64,000 nt of DNA from Guillardia theta CCMP2712. Its lineage: Eukaryota > Cryptophyceae > Pyrenomonadales > Geminigeraceae. Shown piece after piece: positions 43,686 to 56,572 of the stretch; positions within the stretch are counted from its first letter, which is position 1, and each line of letters begins with the position of its first letter. The stretch is from assembly GCF_000315625.1 (NCBI RefSeq), contig NW_005434595.1, forward strand, positions 49,119 to 113,118, given 5' to 3'. A model generated the notes under the pieces. It did no database searches and was not told the origin of the DNA. It was given only the letters and a program-made list of their open reading frames with translations. The translations under genes were made by a program, and so were the position numbers.

Positions 43686-44313
43686 TCAAAGAATGAATAA
43701 AGAATAGATAGAATAAAGCATTAACCCCGCACCGAATCCTATCCTTATCCCCGTGCACTGATAACACAATGATTTTGCCGTCACGAGGCGATTAGAATGG
43801 TGAGGACTACTAGGATCAAAAGCTACTGCACATTCCTTTCCTTGGGAGAAATCTTGCTGAAGTTGAGTCGATTCTTGCAAACAAGCGTCAAAGACGACAT
43901 GTCAAACTCAAGGTACCTTGTGATGAGGCGATGAATCGGAGCTCGCCCTCGTAAGAAGTTCCCAGCAGGTCGCTAAAAACATACTTAACCTCCCAATTGC
44001 AACGATGCTCAGTCACGAATATCCCCGTCTTCACTTCTTCCATCATAACGGAAATTATTTTCCCCTCTGTCACCTTCCATGTACCAACGGACTCCTCGTC
44101 GTAGATCTCTTTCAACCCGTGCAAGACAACAAAGCTGCCAGCAAGGGCGAATCCGCTCCATAGCACGCGATCAAGAAGAGGGGGCGGCTTGCGGCCTGTG
44201 CGCGATGGAGATTGAGCCAACCAGCGATGGACATGCGTCCTTGGCGGCTGCCGATGGCCCCGTGCATGCCGGATCAACTTGCAGCAAGCACTTCCAAGAC
44301 CTGAGACTCGCAT
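43686..44313 (-). CDS. DUF3592-like small membrane protein
   Basis: Two exons: 44313-43917 and 43873-43686 (stop). The N-terminus is basic and Arg/His-rich (mitochondrial- or ER-type leader, uncertain). TM1 is about LWSGFALAGSFVVLHGL; then comes a beta-rich soluble domain (GTWKVTEGKIISVMMEE, CNWEVKYVFSD, GTSYEGELRF) with the W-x-x-x-x-G-x-I and Y-x-Y/F-x-V pattern of DUF3592 proteins. The second exon continues with AFDPSSPHHSNRL (the DUF3592-like dP-x-x-P block) and TM2 (IGFGAGLMLYSIYSLFIL). Function unknown. The intron is 43 nt. Confidence is higher that it is a real gene than in the family name. Confidence 0.65.
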
Positions 44314-44997
44314 CGTGCTTATTATTAGACTCTGAGAACAAATGTCAGACCCTCATGGCATCTCAGAGTACAAGAAGATCTCAACATTCTCAGAAACGGA
44401 TGTCTGCAGAGCTCAACATGTTCAAATGATATATCCGGATTTATTTGTCACATCTCAACCAGATCTCATACCCGCAATTCTCCCTCTCCTGTCTCCATCT
44501 CTCTCCTCTCTCCTCTCCTCCGTCCTCCCTCCTCTCCCCTCCTCTGCTCTCCTCTGTCCTCTGTCCTCTGTCCTCTGTCTTCTCCTCTCTCCCTCTCCTC
44601 TCCTCTTTCCCCTCTCCCTCATTCTATCCTGTTGGAGGCGTTTCTCATTGCGCCTGTTGCATTTCTGAGGCAGACCCGACAGCCTTCCAGTAGCTAAAAA
44701 TTAGCTTCCGACCCAATGGCTTACTAGGGCGCAATGGCGTACCAGCTTACAGCTCCTCGTCGCCTCCTCTGCTGCTGCTCCTGCCGCGCGTCTCCTTCTG
44801 ATGCTGCCTCTTCCTCCCCTCCCTCGCTCATGCATCCTCAGACTTGAAGTCCCTGCTCCTCCTCCTTCCCTCCCTCTCGTCTCGCATTTTCCCCATCACA
44901 CTCCCCCCCTCCCCACCGTTGTTGTCGATTGTCATGAGATAGACAGAACTGACTGTGTTTCCTTTGCTCAGTCACTGACTACCCGATAGTTTCAGAT
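44314..44997. other. Divergent spacer, pyrimidine-rich
   Basis: 44480-44640 is CTCCTCT-type low complexity on the + strand. No gene supported. It lies between the start of the DUF3592-like gene (-) and the start of the flavoprotein gene (+), so it probably carries both promoters. Confidence 0.4.
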
Positions 44998-47566
44998 ATG
45001 GAAGCATCGAGGCCCCTCGCCGCTCATCTTTCCTCTCCTTCCAGCCTGTCCAAGCTTCAGCATGCGCTCCAGAGATCGAGGGTTTGTTGGTTGCGTCCAG
45101 CGGGTCTCCGCTTCATGTCCAGCGGCCAAGGAGAAGCTGACAAGAAGAGGCTACACTACGACCTCTGCGTGATCGGAGCTGGTCCAGGCGGATGGGCCGG
45201 GGCTGTGAGAGGATGGGACTTAGGAAAGAAGACGTGCGTGATAGAGAGCAGGGGAGGGCTGGGAGGTGTGGCAGTCTGGGGAGGAGCGATTGGTGGCAAG
45301 GTCATGCTGGAGGTGGGGAAGGGACTTCGACGGGCTCGTCCGCACCTCAAGGGGGAAGCAGCAGCGACAGCAGACGGAGGAGTTTGGGCGGAAGTGAGGA
45401 GGAGGACGCGGCTTGCGATGTTGGAGCGAGCTACTCAGCTGGACCAGCAGCTGATCTCGCTGGGGCAGACGAGGAGGTTCAACCGCCCGACCCTGAAGAG
45501 AGCAGAGAAGAGCGGGACGATCCAGAAGTGGAAGGGAGACGCTCGTTTCCTCTCTCCTAACGAAGTGTCTGTTGGGGAGAACCTGGTCATAGAGGCGAAT
45601 CACTTCCTGGTTGCAACTGGCAGCATCCCCATTCCGCTCCCCAAGTTTCCTGCTGATGGAGAGTACATTGTGACTACCCAGCAGCTGCTCAAGTCGGCTG
45701 AGACTATCCCTCAGAGTGTGATCATTCTAGGTGGGCAGCTTTGAAAGCTTTGAGCCAAACTCCACTGAAATGCTGGCAGGAGGAACAGTGTTGGGCTGCG
45801 AGACAGCGACGCTTCTTGCTTCTCTTGGGACTCCCAAGGTGAAGTGACTACGAAGAAGTGGAGGAGGAGCCCTGATACCCCGGAACAGATCCATGTCATC
45901 AACAGCGAAGCCGCTCTCTTCCCCGACGACGATGCGGTGCTGCCACGTTTTGACGATTTTGACGGAGTTTGTGACCTCGTTCGCCAGGACATCGCGGCCT
46001 TTGCCATGGACTCGTTAGAGAGGGATGGAGTTCACGTGCATCATCAGGTTCAGTTCAGCCTCCTCCTCCTCTGCTCTGATCCCCCAGTCTGCAGTCCTAC
46101 CTGGAATTCGCCAAGATCCACCCAGAGGAGAAGCTGATAGAGTGCAGGTCTTGCTGTGTTTGCTACAAGAAAGACGTTTAATCTCATCGTCAGGATTGTA
46201 CACACCCGATGGAGTCAGAACGTTGAGGCTGGCGGGCATGCTGTTCCGCACAGGCACCACCAACCTCACAAGCATAGGGGGTTTGACTCTTTATCAGGAT
46301 CAGCAGAACCTACCGGGTAGAAAAGTTGATCCTTTGCAATGGGAGGATCCCAAACACGGAAGTGAGAAACGGGAGGCATGCTAGCACGTCTGCTCTGACC
46401 GGAGATGTAGAACTTGAAACTCAAGGACGCTGGGGTCGAGTGCGATGCCAACGGCAACATCCTGGTCGACGAGCACAACAGGCAGAGTAGAAGAGAGAGG
46501 AGGAGGAAGACGCTGATGTCTCACGCAGATCAAGGAGTGCTGAGCATGTCTACTTTGCTGGAGACATTCTCGGGAAGCTCGGGCTGTCTGCAGTAGCAGA
46601 GATGCAGGTGATCGAGGGGGACGAGGAGGGGGCGAGGAGGAGCTAACTGCTGAGCAGGGACGATACGCGGTGGAACACATGTTCTCGCAGCAGTATGCGG
46701 TGAAACCTTCCTATGATGGTCTCTGCACGGTCATGCACATCAACCCCGAGGTGACTTTTAGCTGTGAAGGCTGGCGGGGGCTGAGACGAGTGCAGGTTGC
46801 CTTCGTTGGCATGTGCGAGGAGGAGGCGAGGAGGCGCGACTTGCCGCACATCGTCGCCAAGGTTGTGAAGAGATAAGAAGAGATGAGATGAGATGAGATG
46901 AGATGAGATGAGATGAGATGAGATGAGTTGAGATGAGTTGAGTTGAGTTGAGGCCGCTTATGTATTGTGCTGATTGCCTTTGAAGATCGTGTTGGAGAAC
47001 TGTGCGAGTGGGCTAATCAAGAAATATTCCACCTTCCTCCCCAGCGTCGAGGTAAACCTGAGCCAAGTGATACCTTACATGTGATCGCCTCCTCGTCATC
47101 AGTATGGAGAGAAGGTCGAGGATCCTTTCGAAGTCCCCGAATCGTGAGGGATAGTGCAAGTATTGTCCTCACTGACCTGCTCCCTCAAGCTCCCTGGGGT
47201 TTGTCAAGATTGTCGTGCTCAACGATGAGTCGCAGAGGCTCCTTGGTGTGCGATGCGCCGGAGAGGTACCTCTCGAAACCTTCCAGCCTCGTCGTCATGC
47301 TAGTCGCAGGGAGCGAGGAGCGTCATCCAGGCTGCTGCTATTCTCATAGGTGCCCACAGCCTTCTCGCACTCGATCCCCTACTCATCCTCCTCCTTCAGA
47401 GAGCCGCCAGCACGTCCGCGCTCTAGCGCGATCCTCCCACCCCTTCCCCTCCATACTGGAGGCCTTGCAGGAGGTCTTGATAGAGTTTGACTTTATTCTT
47501 GCTAACCCGCAAGCTGTCAGTGCGTCCGGATGGTCCTGGGGACAAGCATCCACAAGCATCACTTGA
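44998..47566 (+). CDS. Dihydrolipoamide dehydrogenase-like flavoprotein lacking redox cysteines
   Basis: Exon 1 44998-45730 starts with a basic, Ser/Leu-rich presequence (MEASRPLAAHLSSPSSLSKL, mitochondrial-type) followed by the FAD dinucleotide fold LCVIGAGPGGWAGA. Next exons: 45781-45839 (GGTVLGCETATLLASLG, the NAD-binding GxGxxE-like block), 45891-46048, one near 46095-46161, a region with DAGVECDANGNILVDEH, then VYFAGDILGKLGLSAVAEMQ (second FAD motif), and the dimerisation domain (NPEV/AFVGMCEEEARR, GFVKIVVLND, GARSVIQAAAILI, SHPFPSILEALQEVL) down to a stop at or before 47566. The active-site helix that should read T-C-x-x-x-G-C-x-P-S-K reads VAVWGGAIGGK: both cysteines are Ala. The order and length otherwise fit class I pyridine nucleotide-disulphide oxidoreductases. 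Exon edges from 46095 to 46600 are uncertain. The GATGA array 46876-46945 is intronic. Confidence 0.7.
46876..46945 (+). repeat. (GATGA)n pentanucleotide array
   Basis: About 14 units of GATGA, with GTTGA variants at the end, inside an intron of the flavoprotein gene just after the exon ending VAK (about 46862). Confidence 0.9.
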
Positions 47567-47735
47567 TACCGGACAACACGACCTACATTCGGACATATGT
47601 CCCTTCAGGTTCCTCCCGTGAGCGAAGAGGAGGGAGAGACTAACTAGAGCACAGGGAAAATGTTCTACGAGGGCTCCGAGGACGAGCATGTCGACCGACC
47701 GACGGTTCCGACTTATCTCCGATGAAGGGAGGAGG

Positions 47736-49471
<1,736 letters not shown>

Positions 49472-49912
49472 CTCAACTGTGTTTTACCTGATCAGCGCAG
49501 GTGCTGATTCATGGCTCTCGATAGATGGTCTTGGTACCCGAAAAGGTTCGTTGGTGTGCTCGTCTTCTTTTTCTTTCTCTCGGGGATGAGGGGCCTTTGC
49601 TGCCTGTCAACCATCACAAACAAGCTTTCACGGATTCTAGATTTTATCCAGTATGATTTCCACATCTATCACCACCTCTCTATCCTTTCTCTCTCTCTCA
49701 CTTCTCTCTCCTTCTTCTCTCTCTCGCCACTCTCTGTTCTTCCCTGCTTGTGTTGTATCTTGATTTGACATCTAATACCTTTGAAATTCCATTCTCGTGG
49801 TCTAAATATCAGGTACCCACAAACAAGACCAAACCAAAAGGATCGCGGATCAGCTCTTGTTACTCCGTCGCTAGTTTCCTGCCTTAAAGATGAACTACAT
49901 AAACTTCTCAAC

Positions 49913-50161
49913 CGTTTCTCCAACATCTGCACTGCCTCTTTCTCTGTCCGTCACTTGCTGACATGTGAATCTTACTCTCTGTTACAACACCTCTTCTCTC
50001 CAGGGTCTTACTGAGCCGTCACTCCGCATCTATCTCAACCAGCGTGCGATGAAGCGAGTATGATATCTTACCTGCATGCCAAGCATGTAGGATCCTCCTC
50101 CTATCAGCGCTGCTATACCCATTCCGGCTGCCATCGCCCATGCCGTCTCTTTGCTGGACAT
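49913..50161 (-). CDS. Possible small membrane protein
   Basis: ATG at 50161 opens MSSKETAWAMAAGMGIAALIGGGSYMLGMQ, a single hydrophobic helix; a donor GTAAGA follows at 50071. A candidate second exon starts at 50006 (TLERRG...) and runs to a stop near 49913, giving a protein of about 60 residues. An alternative splice into KEAVQMLEKRL near 49930 is possible. No family recognised. It may instead be an upstream exon of something else; evidence is weak but better than its surroundings. Confidence 0.35.
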
Positions 50162-50179
50162 TGCGACTACTCCACTTCG

Positions 50180-51080
50180 TGATTCGGAGGGGTAGTCGGT
50201 CGAATATTGTAAGATCCCCAATGGGGGTGGGGTTATATGATCATCTTGATATTGCGAGGGGTAGGTAGATCATGGTACAGGGGACAGAACAGGGGTCATA
50301 TCTGATTATTTGGTTGTCATTTGTGAGGGTACGGTACTCTCAGATAATTTTCTCAAGGGGTAGGGTAATAAGCCAGGGAAAGGTGATGGTAGTCCTACAG
50401 GGTGGGGGTGGGGCAGAAGCCAGGGTGTCTTGTAAAGGGCCATGAGTGGGGATGAGGATCAATCACGTTTTGCCGGCCCGCCTCTGGACGATGACTTCAT
50501 TGTCAGGCAACACCGGGTAAGAGAGCTAGCCTATTTTCTGGATGATCGGCTCCTGGATCGGCTCCAGATCAGGCTCAGGATGATGTCGGGCAGGTCATAG
50601 TCAGGGTCATAGTGGCGGGCCATGCAGGGAACGTGGGAGCGAAGAAGCCAAGTGAAGGACTGAACGATAGGAGTAAAAAGGGATACACACCCAGAAGCTT
50701 TTCTCCTCAGGCATCGGGAGTTCATAGTCTGCGACCGGCATCAGACCTACCCGCACGACAGGCGTGTGTAAGAGTGACGTGCTCGTATCCTTGAGATAGC
50801 GGGACAGACAGTCGGAGATCCTTCAGACGTTGTGATCATTTATGAAGACTAGATCTATCTCATCCTGTTTGCACTTTGAGCACAACTTTCTCTTCGTACA
50901 GCACGCATGTCGCTGCCTCCTCCAGCTCAGGAGAGCTTGCCGCCTCTATCGTCAACCTTGTTGTGCCTTGAGAACCTTTACGCAGCGGAAGCCCCTCCAT
51001 CTTCCAATCTCTTCACCCCTTCCATATCCAACCATGCTCCCTCCTTCCTGACAACATCCTCTTCTTCTTCATGTTGCCGC
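50180..51080. other. Spacer leading into repeat block
   Basis: 50210-50420 has repeated GGGGTAG/GGGGTGG strings separated by AT-rich words (the island-flank type). 50430-50830 shows no gene. 50840-51080 is the 5' flank of repeat copy 1; it shares only its end (CATCTTCTTCTTCATGTTGCCGCC-type words) with the longer left flanks of copies 2-4. Confidence 0.45.
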
Positions 51081-51494
51081 CTACACTGACCCCTGCCATA
51101 GCACGAGGTCCTCCCCCGTCGCTGATACCACCCGTCGTCTCGTCCTCTCCGCCAGCAGCTCCATCGAGTGCCTCAGCGCCGCAAGCTGCTTGCTCCTCGG
51201 GGGACACCCGTACTTGGCCTCCCGCCACTCCTCCGAGCCCGTCACGAGCTCGCTGCTGTGCTGGAGCTTGAGGCTGTCCCGGAGTCTCTTGGAGATGTCA
51301 CGGAGGGAGGAGAGGTCGAGGTCGGGGGCAGAGTTTGGGAGGGCATCGAGCGTGCAGAGGTGTAGGAAGGTCGGCTGATCATCGAGGTCCATGGTGTACT
51401 GTGTCATGTCGCTTGCGTCGCTGGTGTTGCTGTGCTTTGTGCTGATGCTGGCAGGGTTGGATATGCAAGGGGGAATCAGGGACCACGGGTACAT
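51081..51494 (-). CDS. Repeat copy 1: conserved short reading frame
   Basis: A minus-strand frame of 137 codons: MYPWSLIPPC..., then the invariant block starting MDLDDQPTFLHLC and ending VVSATGEDLVL, here extended by WQGSV because of a small deletion. The block is helical and Leu/Arg/Ser-rich (SLRDISKRLRDSL, LAALRHSMELLAERTRRR). No known family. The same ~98 residues occur unchanged in copies 2-4, while flanking DNA differs by indels, which suggests either recent duplication or selection on the protein. The frame could be an exon of a larger gene. Confidence 0.5.
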   Translation of the reverse strand: MYPWSLIPPCISNPASISTKHSNTSDASDMTQYTMDLDDQPTFLHLCTLDALPNSAPDLDLSSLRDISKRLRDSLKLQHSSELVTGSEEWREAKYGCPPRSKQLAALRHSMELLAERTRRRVVSATGEDLVLWQGSV

Positions 51495-51499
51495 TTATG

Positions 51500-52200
51500 T
51501 ATCTGTGGCAGGGGTACTGTAGACTGGTCTTAAAAGGTCAGCATGTCCGACTGTTCTTACTGGTCAATACGGTATAAAAGTACTTTTACTAGAGTCAGTG
51601 ACCGTCACGCTTCAATAGGGGGCTTACAGTGGGCGCCAGAGACCTAGACCGATTAGCTCCTGGTACAAATGTTTTAGTCAATGTAGTAGGCTACTACTGA
51701 GGCTAATCGAGTTGTACCAGCCAGTGCACAGGCTGGCAGCGGCACTGCGGCAAGCATTATTGAGTGTCCGCTAGTACTGATCAGGCGGCCACTTTTCAAT
51801 GCCGTTCGGAGTTGAGTAGCGGCTGAACTTGGCCAGAAAGTGCTGCTATAGTACTGGCGTGACGGCCCCCGTTCGCACGGGCTAAACACGGCCTCGGACT
51901 CCCGGATCGGAGTCGCAGCCTGTTTACTACCGTGGCGTGACTCTCGCCCGGCCCGCGGTGCGCCGCGGCCGACGGTCGGACCGTACGGCAGGTGACTCCT
52001 CTCTGCCAGGCTCGGAGTCCGAGACCCGGTGACGGCCACATCATTTGGGTAGTCACAAGTACCCCGGCGGCGGCTTTCAACGGTACCGTACTAGGGCCTG
52101 GTCTTAAACCGTCATCTCAGCTGGTACGGTAGTGATCGGACCGTACGGTTGTTGAAGCACCTGATAGGAGGAAGCTTCAACCTCAGACAATGCCAAGTAA
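51500..52200. other. GC island 6, shared with copy 3 flank
   Basis: Island-type sequence. 51600-51830 is closely repeated at 55730-55960 (e.g. GCCAGAGACCTAGACCGATT, then TGTTTTAGTCAATGTAGTAG) with numerous short insertions/deletions, many of them only a few bases. So the islands themselves are part of the duplicated units. Confidence 0.6.
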
Positions 52201-52324
52201 TCGACGTGGCTCAAGTGCACAGATGCTTAGCCTCGGAATGCATCCCTGGAGAGGACAGCAACAGCTACAATAAGGACGACGTAGGAGAACCATGAAGAAG
52301 ACAGCAAGAACCTAGGACTCGTGG

Positions 52325-52735
52325 ATGGCAGCAGGAGATAAGCGAGTCAGCTTATATCAGTCCACGACAGGACAGCAGATGACACGGTGGCAGGATATGG
52401 CTACGCTCAAGGGGAGATTGGAAGTATCACCCCTGAAGTCATGGACATGGGAGAACAAGGGGTCTGATCAAAGAAGACAGTACTATCATGATCATCTTAG
52501 CGGAGGACTTACAAGGGATGCACGAGACTACCTCCAAGCATGCTCCTACGGAGACACAGGACCTGTCAAGGTCAAGGGAGCAGCTACATCAACTTCACAG
52601 AGAGCGTTGGATGAGAATCGAAGACCTCGTCATGTCAAGCCTATGACTCTTTCTCAGGGAACCCTCAAGAACAAGCTTGACCATCTATACCAATCTCTTA
52701 TCACCTCCGTTTGTTCTCTGTATCCTGATCAGTGA
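52325..52735 (+). CDS. Orphan ORF between repeat copies 1 and 2
   Basis: 136 codons from ATG 52325 (MAAGDKRVSLYQSTTG) to TGA 52735. The composition is ordinary coding-like, unlike the GC islands on either side (51500-52150 and 52740-53400). The protein is hydrophilic with Gln/Arg/Ser (DQRRQYYHDHLSGGLTRDAR). No domain recognised and no copy in the other repeat units. It could be a remnant of a mobile element's gag-like region or a real small gene; the sequence does not decide. Confidence 0.35.
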   Translation: MAAGDKRVSLYQSTTGQQMTRWQDMATLKGRLEVSPLKSWTWENKGSDQRRQYYHDHLSGGLTRDARDYLQACSYGDTGPVKVKGAATSTSQRALDENRRPRHVKPMTLSQGTLKNKLDHLYQSLITSVCSLYPDQ

Positions 52736-52739
52736 TATG

Positions 52740-53386
52740 ATCATTCCTGCGCGGCCATTCGTGATAACTATTACCACTGCTACAGAAACTTGCAGTCGGT
52801 GCTATCACTGTCTACTTCGAGTCACGGTCACTCCGTAATTGTGTCACCGTCTGTGGAGAGAAGGTTACTGGGAACTTCAACAACGGTCGGACCGTCGTAT
52901 TGAACGCCGGGTGCCCGGTGAGGCTGGCCCGACCGCTCGGAGGCTCCGAGGCGGGCGGCCGGGCCGGGCGGCCACGCCGGGCCGGCCGGCCCGCCGGGCG
53001 GCCAGTAGTCCGATACGGTCACTAGTACGGTAGTACCGGGTAACGGTACTCGCCAGTCACACTGGCCGTCAAGGCTCAGCGTCAAGTTTCGGACTCCCGG
53101 CTCCGGCCCCGGATGACTCACTGAGTCACGGCGGACACATCTACTGACTCTGTGAGTGCGGCGCACTCAGTAGATGCTACGGTAGTATCGCAGTTCAAGG
53201 TTAGGTGTATGATCAGAGTCCGAGACTCACGAAGCGGGTCGCCGGGCAGCTGGCGTCCGATCTGAATCAGCCTCAGTTGTTCACGCAGTTCTACCCGTGT
53301 GATGTGCAGAGCTACACGGTGATCATGCTATCAATTGTTACCGGACCAAGGCTCACCCTACTGCACTGAGATCTAGTGCAACGTGA
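52740..53386. other. GC island 7
   Basis: An extremely GC-rich core (52900-53010) with GGCCGG/GCCGGC strings, flanked by TCACTG/CAGTGA words. The right end (53160-53390) is shared with 56400-56570 plus 57078-57180, i.e. with repeat copy 4 on both sides of its insertion. Confidence 0.6.
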
Positions 53387-54200
53387 GTGCTGAGGAAAGG
53401 GCTACCCAACTCCTGTGCTGATCATCGAAAAAGCCAACAACTCTTATATCAAGCAGGAACGCTTGCATTCACACTGCCTGCATCAAGAAGTCCTTCCACG
53501 AATGTGCTCTCTTCTCCTTGCCTCCCCCTTTCCCCCTTTCCCCCTTTCCCCCTCATGTTCCTATCCTCTTCCGAAGTTCCTACTTTGCCCCATGGTCATC
53601 TTCTTCTTCATGTTGCCGCCTCCTTTATTCACATCCCCTCCTCCCCTCTATATTCTACACTGACCCCCGTCATCATAGCACGAGGTCCTCCCCCGTCGCT
53701 GACACCACCCGTCGTCTCGTCCTCTCCGCCAGCAGCTCCATCGAGTGCCTCAGCGCCGCAAGCTGCTTGCTCCTCGGGGGACACCCGTACTTGGCCTCCC
53801 GCCACTCCTCCGAGCCCGTCACGAGCTCGCTGCTGTGCTGGAGCTTGAGGCTGTCCCGGAGTCTCTTGGAGATGTCACGGAGGGAGGAGAGGTCGAGGTC
53901 GGGGGCAGAGTTTGGGAGGGCATCGAGCGTGCAGAGGTGTAGGAAGGTCGGCTGATCATCGAGGTCCATGGTGTACTGTGTCATGTCGCTTGCGTCGCTG
54001 GTGTTGCTGTGCTTTGTGCTGATGCTGGCAGGGTTGGATATGCAAGGGGGGATCAGGGACCACGGGTACAATTATGTATCTGTGGCAGGGGTACTGTATA
54101 CTGGTCTTAACGTCAGCATGTCCGACTGTTCTTAGCGTGAACCGGTGGGGTTTAACTAGCTAGCCAGGCTTTGAGACATGAGCTGGTCAATACGGTATAA
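53387..54200. repeat. Repeat unit copy 2
   Basis: The left flank (53400-53670: CTGATCATCGAAAAAGCCAAC...) is nearly identical to 54930-55160 and 57200-57450. The right flank (54070-54200: GGTCTTAACGTCAGCATGTC... GAGACATGAGCTG) matches 55590-55680. The unit contains the conserved minus-strand frame listed separately. Confidence 0.85.
53673..54071 (-). CDS. Repeat copy 2: conserved short reading frame
   Basis: 132 codons, same N-terminal MYPWSLIPPC and invariant MDLDDQ...GEDLVL block as copy 1, ending at a TGA directly after DLVL. Compared with copy 1 the coding part differs almost only at silent or flanking positions. Confidence 0.5.
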   Translation of the reverse strand: MYPWSLIPPCISNPASISTKHSNTSDASDMTQYTMDLDDQPTFLHLCTLDALPNSAPDLDLSSLRDISKRLRDSLKLQHSSELVTGSEEWREAKYGCPPRSKQLAALRHSMELLAERTRRRVVSATGEDLVL

Positions 54201-54830
54201 AACTACTTTTACTAGAGTCAGTGACAGTCACGCTTCAATGTGGTAGGCTGCCTAGGCTAATCGCCGGAGTTGCCAGTACAGTGCAAGCATTGAGCGGTGG
54301 CCGGGCACAGTCACATCAGCTATTACGGTAGCCTGAGCCAGGCTAGTAGTGATCAGGGCGCTGTTCGGAGTTGAGTAGCGGCTGAGGGCTGCCACTATGC
54401 CTGTTCTCACGGGCTCAATGCGGATCGGAGTCACAGTTTACTACATACGGCAGGACTTCACTCCTCTGGTCGGACCGTACCGTGCCGTGGCACCGCCGCG
54501 TACGGTTACCCCGGTGACCCCACGGTAGTCTCAGCACATACTACTGAGCCCCCGCCCGACGTTACCCCGGCGTTGCTTTACGCCTGGCTAGCCTGAGCCT
54601 GGTCTTAACCCGGTGACCGGCGTCAGCCGCTCAGTGACTGACGGTTCTGACTCGGAGGCTCAGCGGCGGCCGAGTACGGTCAGCGGCCCCGGGCCCCGCC
54701 GGGAGTCCGGCAGCGCGCCGGGTCGCACCGTCTGTGCTGGCAGTGCCCGGCCGCCCGTGCCAGGCCCTGAGGGCGGCGGCGGGCGGCTGCGCACTCAGTA
54801 GATGCTACGGTAGTATCGCAGTTAGGTGTA
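54201..54830. other. GC island 8
   Basis: Island-type sequence between copies 2 and 3. It shares pieces with 51590-51800 (TACGGTATAAAACTACTTTTAC) and with 53165-53215 (ACTCAGTAGATGCTACGGTA), but these are shuffled by deletions. No gene supported. Confidence 0.55.
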
Positions 54831-55169
54831 TGATCAGAGTCAGAGAAGGATGAGGGTCGGGCAGCTGGCGTCTGAATCAGCCTTGTTCACTCAGTCCTAC
54901 CTGTATGACAGTGTGCAGAGCTGCAGTGATCATGCTGATCATCGAAAAAGCCAACAACTCTTACATCAAGCAGGAACGCTTGCATTCACACTGCCTGCAT
55001 CAAGAAGTCCTTCCACGAATGTGCTCTCTTCTCCTTGCTTCCCCCTTCCCCCTTTCCCCCTCATGTTCCTATCCTCTTCCTTCCTTGCCCCGTGGTCATC
55101 TTCTTCTTCATGTTGCCGCCTCCTTTATTCACATCCCCTCCTCCCCTCTATATTCTACACTGACCCCCG

Positions 55170-55481
55170 TCATAGCACGAGGTCCTCCCCCGTCGCTGAT
55201 ACCACCCGTCGTCTCGTCCTCTCCGCCAGCAGCTCCATCGAGTGCCTCAGCGCCGCAAGCTGCTTGCTCCTCGGGGGACACCCATACTTGGCCTCCCGCC
55301 ACTCCTCCGAGCCCGTCACGAGCTCGCTGCTGTGCTGGAGCTTGAGGCTGTCCCGGAGTCTCTTGGAGATGTCACGGAGGGAGGAGAGGTCGAGGTCGGG
55401 GGCAGAGTTTGGGAGGGCATCGAGCGTGCAGAGGTGTAGGAAGGTCGGCTGATCATCGAGGTCCATGGTGTACTGTGTCAT
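55170..55481 (-). CDS. Repeat copy 3: conserved short reading frame
   Basis: 103 codons starting MTQYTMDLDDQ. The longer N-terminus of copies 1 and 2 is broken by a small deletion just upstream (around 55485-55495), while the ~98-residue block stays intact. One visible difference in the block region is at 55284 (A for G on +), which appears silent. Confidence 0.5.
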   Translation of the reverse strand: MTQYTMDLDDQPTFLHLCTLDALPNSAPDLDLSSLRDISKRLRDSLKLQHSSELVTGSEEWREAKYGCPPRSKQLAALRHSMELLAERTRRRVVSATGEDLVL

Positions 55482-56400
55482 GTCGCTCGCGGCTGGTGTT
55501 GCTGTGCTTTGTGCTGATGCTGGCAGGGTTGGATATGCAAGGGGGAATCAGGGACCACGGGTACAATTATGTATCTGTGGCAGGGGTACTGTATACTGGT
55601 CTTAACGTCAGCATGTCCGACTGTTCTTAGCGTGAACCGGTGCGGTTTACTAGCTAGCCAGGCTTTGAGACATGAGCTGACGGTCAATACGGTATAAAAC
55701 TACTTTTACTATATTCATTAACAGTCACGCTTCAATATGGGGCATTAGTTCCAGTGGGCGGCGCCAGAGACCTAGACCGATTAGCTCCTGGTACAAATGT
55801 TTTAGTCAATGTAGTAGGCTACTACTGATGAGGCTAATCGAGTTGTACGGTACTAGCCAGTGCACAGCGGCACTGCAAGCATTATTGAGTGTCCGCTAGT
55901 ACTGATCAGGGCCGCTTTTCAATGCCGTTCGGAGTTGAGTAAGCGGCGGCTGAACTTGGCCCGAAACGGTGCTGCCCACTGGCGTGACCGTGACGGTTCG
56001 CAGTGTGACGGGCTAAACACGCGTGATCGGACGGACTCCCGGGCGGATCGGAGCCTCACGATCCGAGTCACAGCCGGAGGCTGTGACAGTGCAAGCAAGT
56101 TTACTACCGTACCGTCAGTGGCGTGACCGTCTCGCCCGGCCCGGGCCGCGGCGCCGGCCGGGCGCCGCGGCCGACGGTCGGATCATCGCCGGGACCGTAC
56201 GGCAGGACTCAGGAGTCCTCTGGGACCGTACTAGGCTTGCGGCAGCGCCGGGGGCCGCCGCAGCCGTGCCTCTCCGGCGGAGCGCCCGGCGGGCCGCGTT
56301 TGAACTTGAACGTTGAGGTTTAGTAACTTAACCGTTGAACCGTGATGAAGTCTACTGAGTGCGGCCCGATAGTAACTTAACCGTGATTAAGTCTACTGAG
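55482..56400. other. GC island 9
   Basis: The right flank of copy 3 plus island sequence; 55730-55960 duplicates 51600-51830, and 56130-56300 is very GC-rich. Three near-identical short strings (GTCTACTGAGTGC near 56350 and 56390; ACTGAGTACGGCGCACTCAGT near 56410) show local duplications. No gene supported. Confidence 0.55.
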
Positions 56401-56572
56401 TGCATCTACCGTACTGAGTACGGCGCACTCAGTGTGGATGCTACGGTACGGCAGTATCGCAGTTCAAGGTTAGGTGTAGTATGATCACAGTCGAGACTCA
56501 CGAAGCGGGTCCGATCGCCGGGCAGCTGGCGTCCGATCTGAATCAGCCTCAGTTGTTCACGCAGTTCTACCC

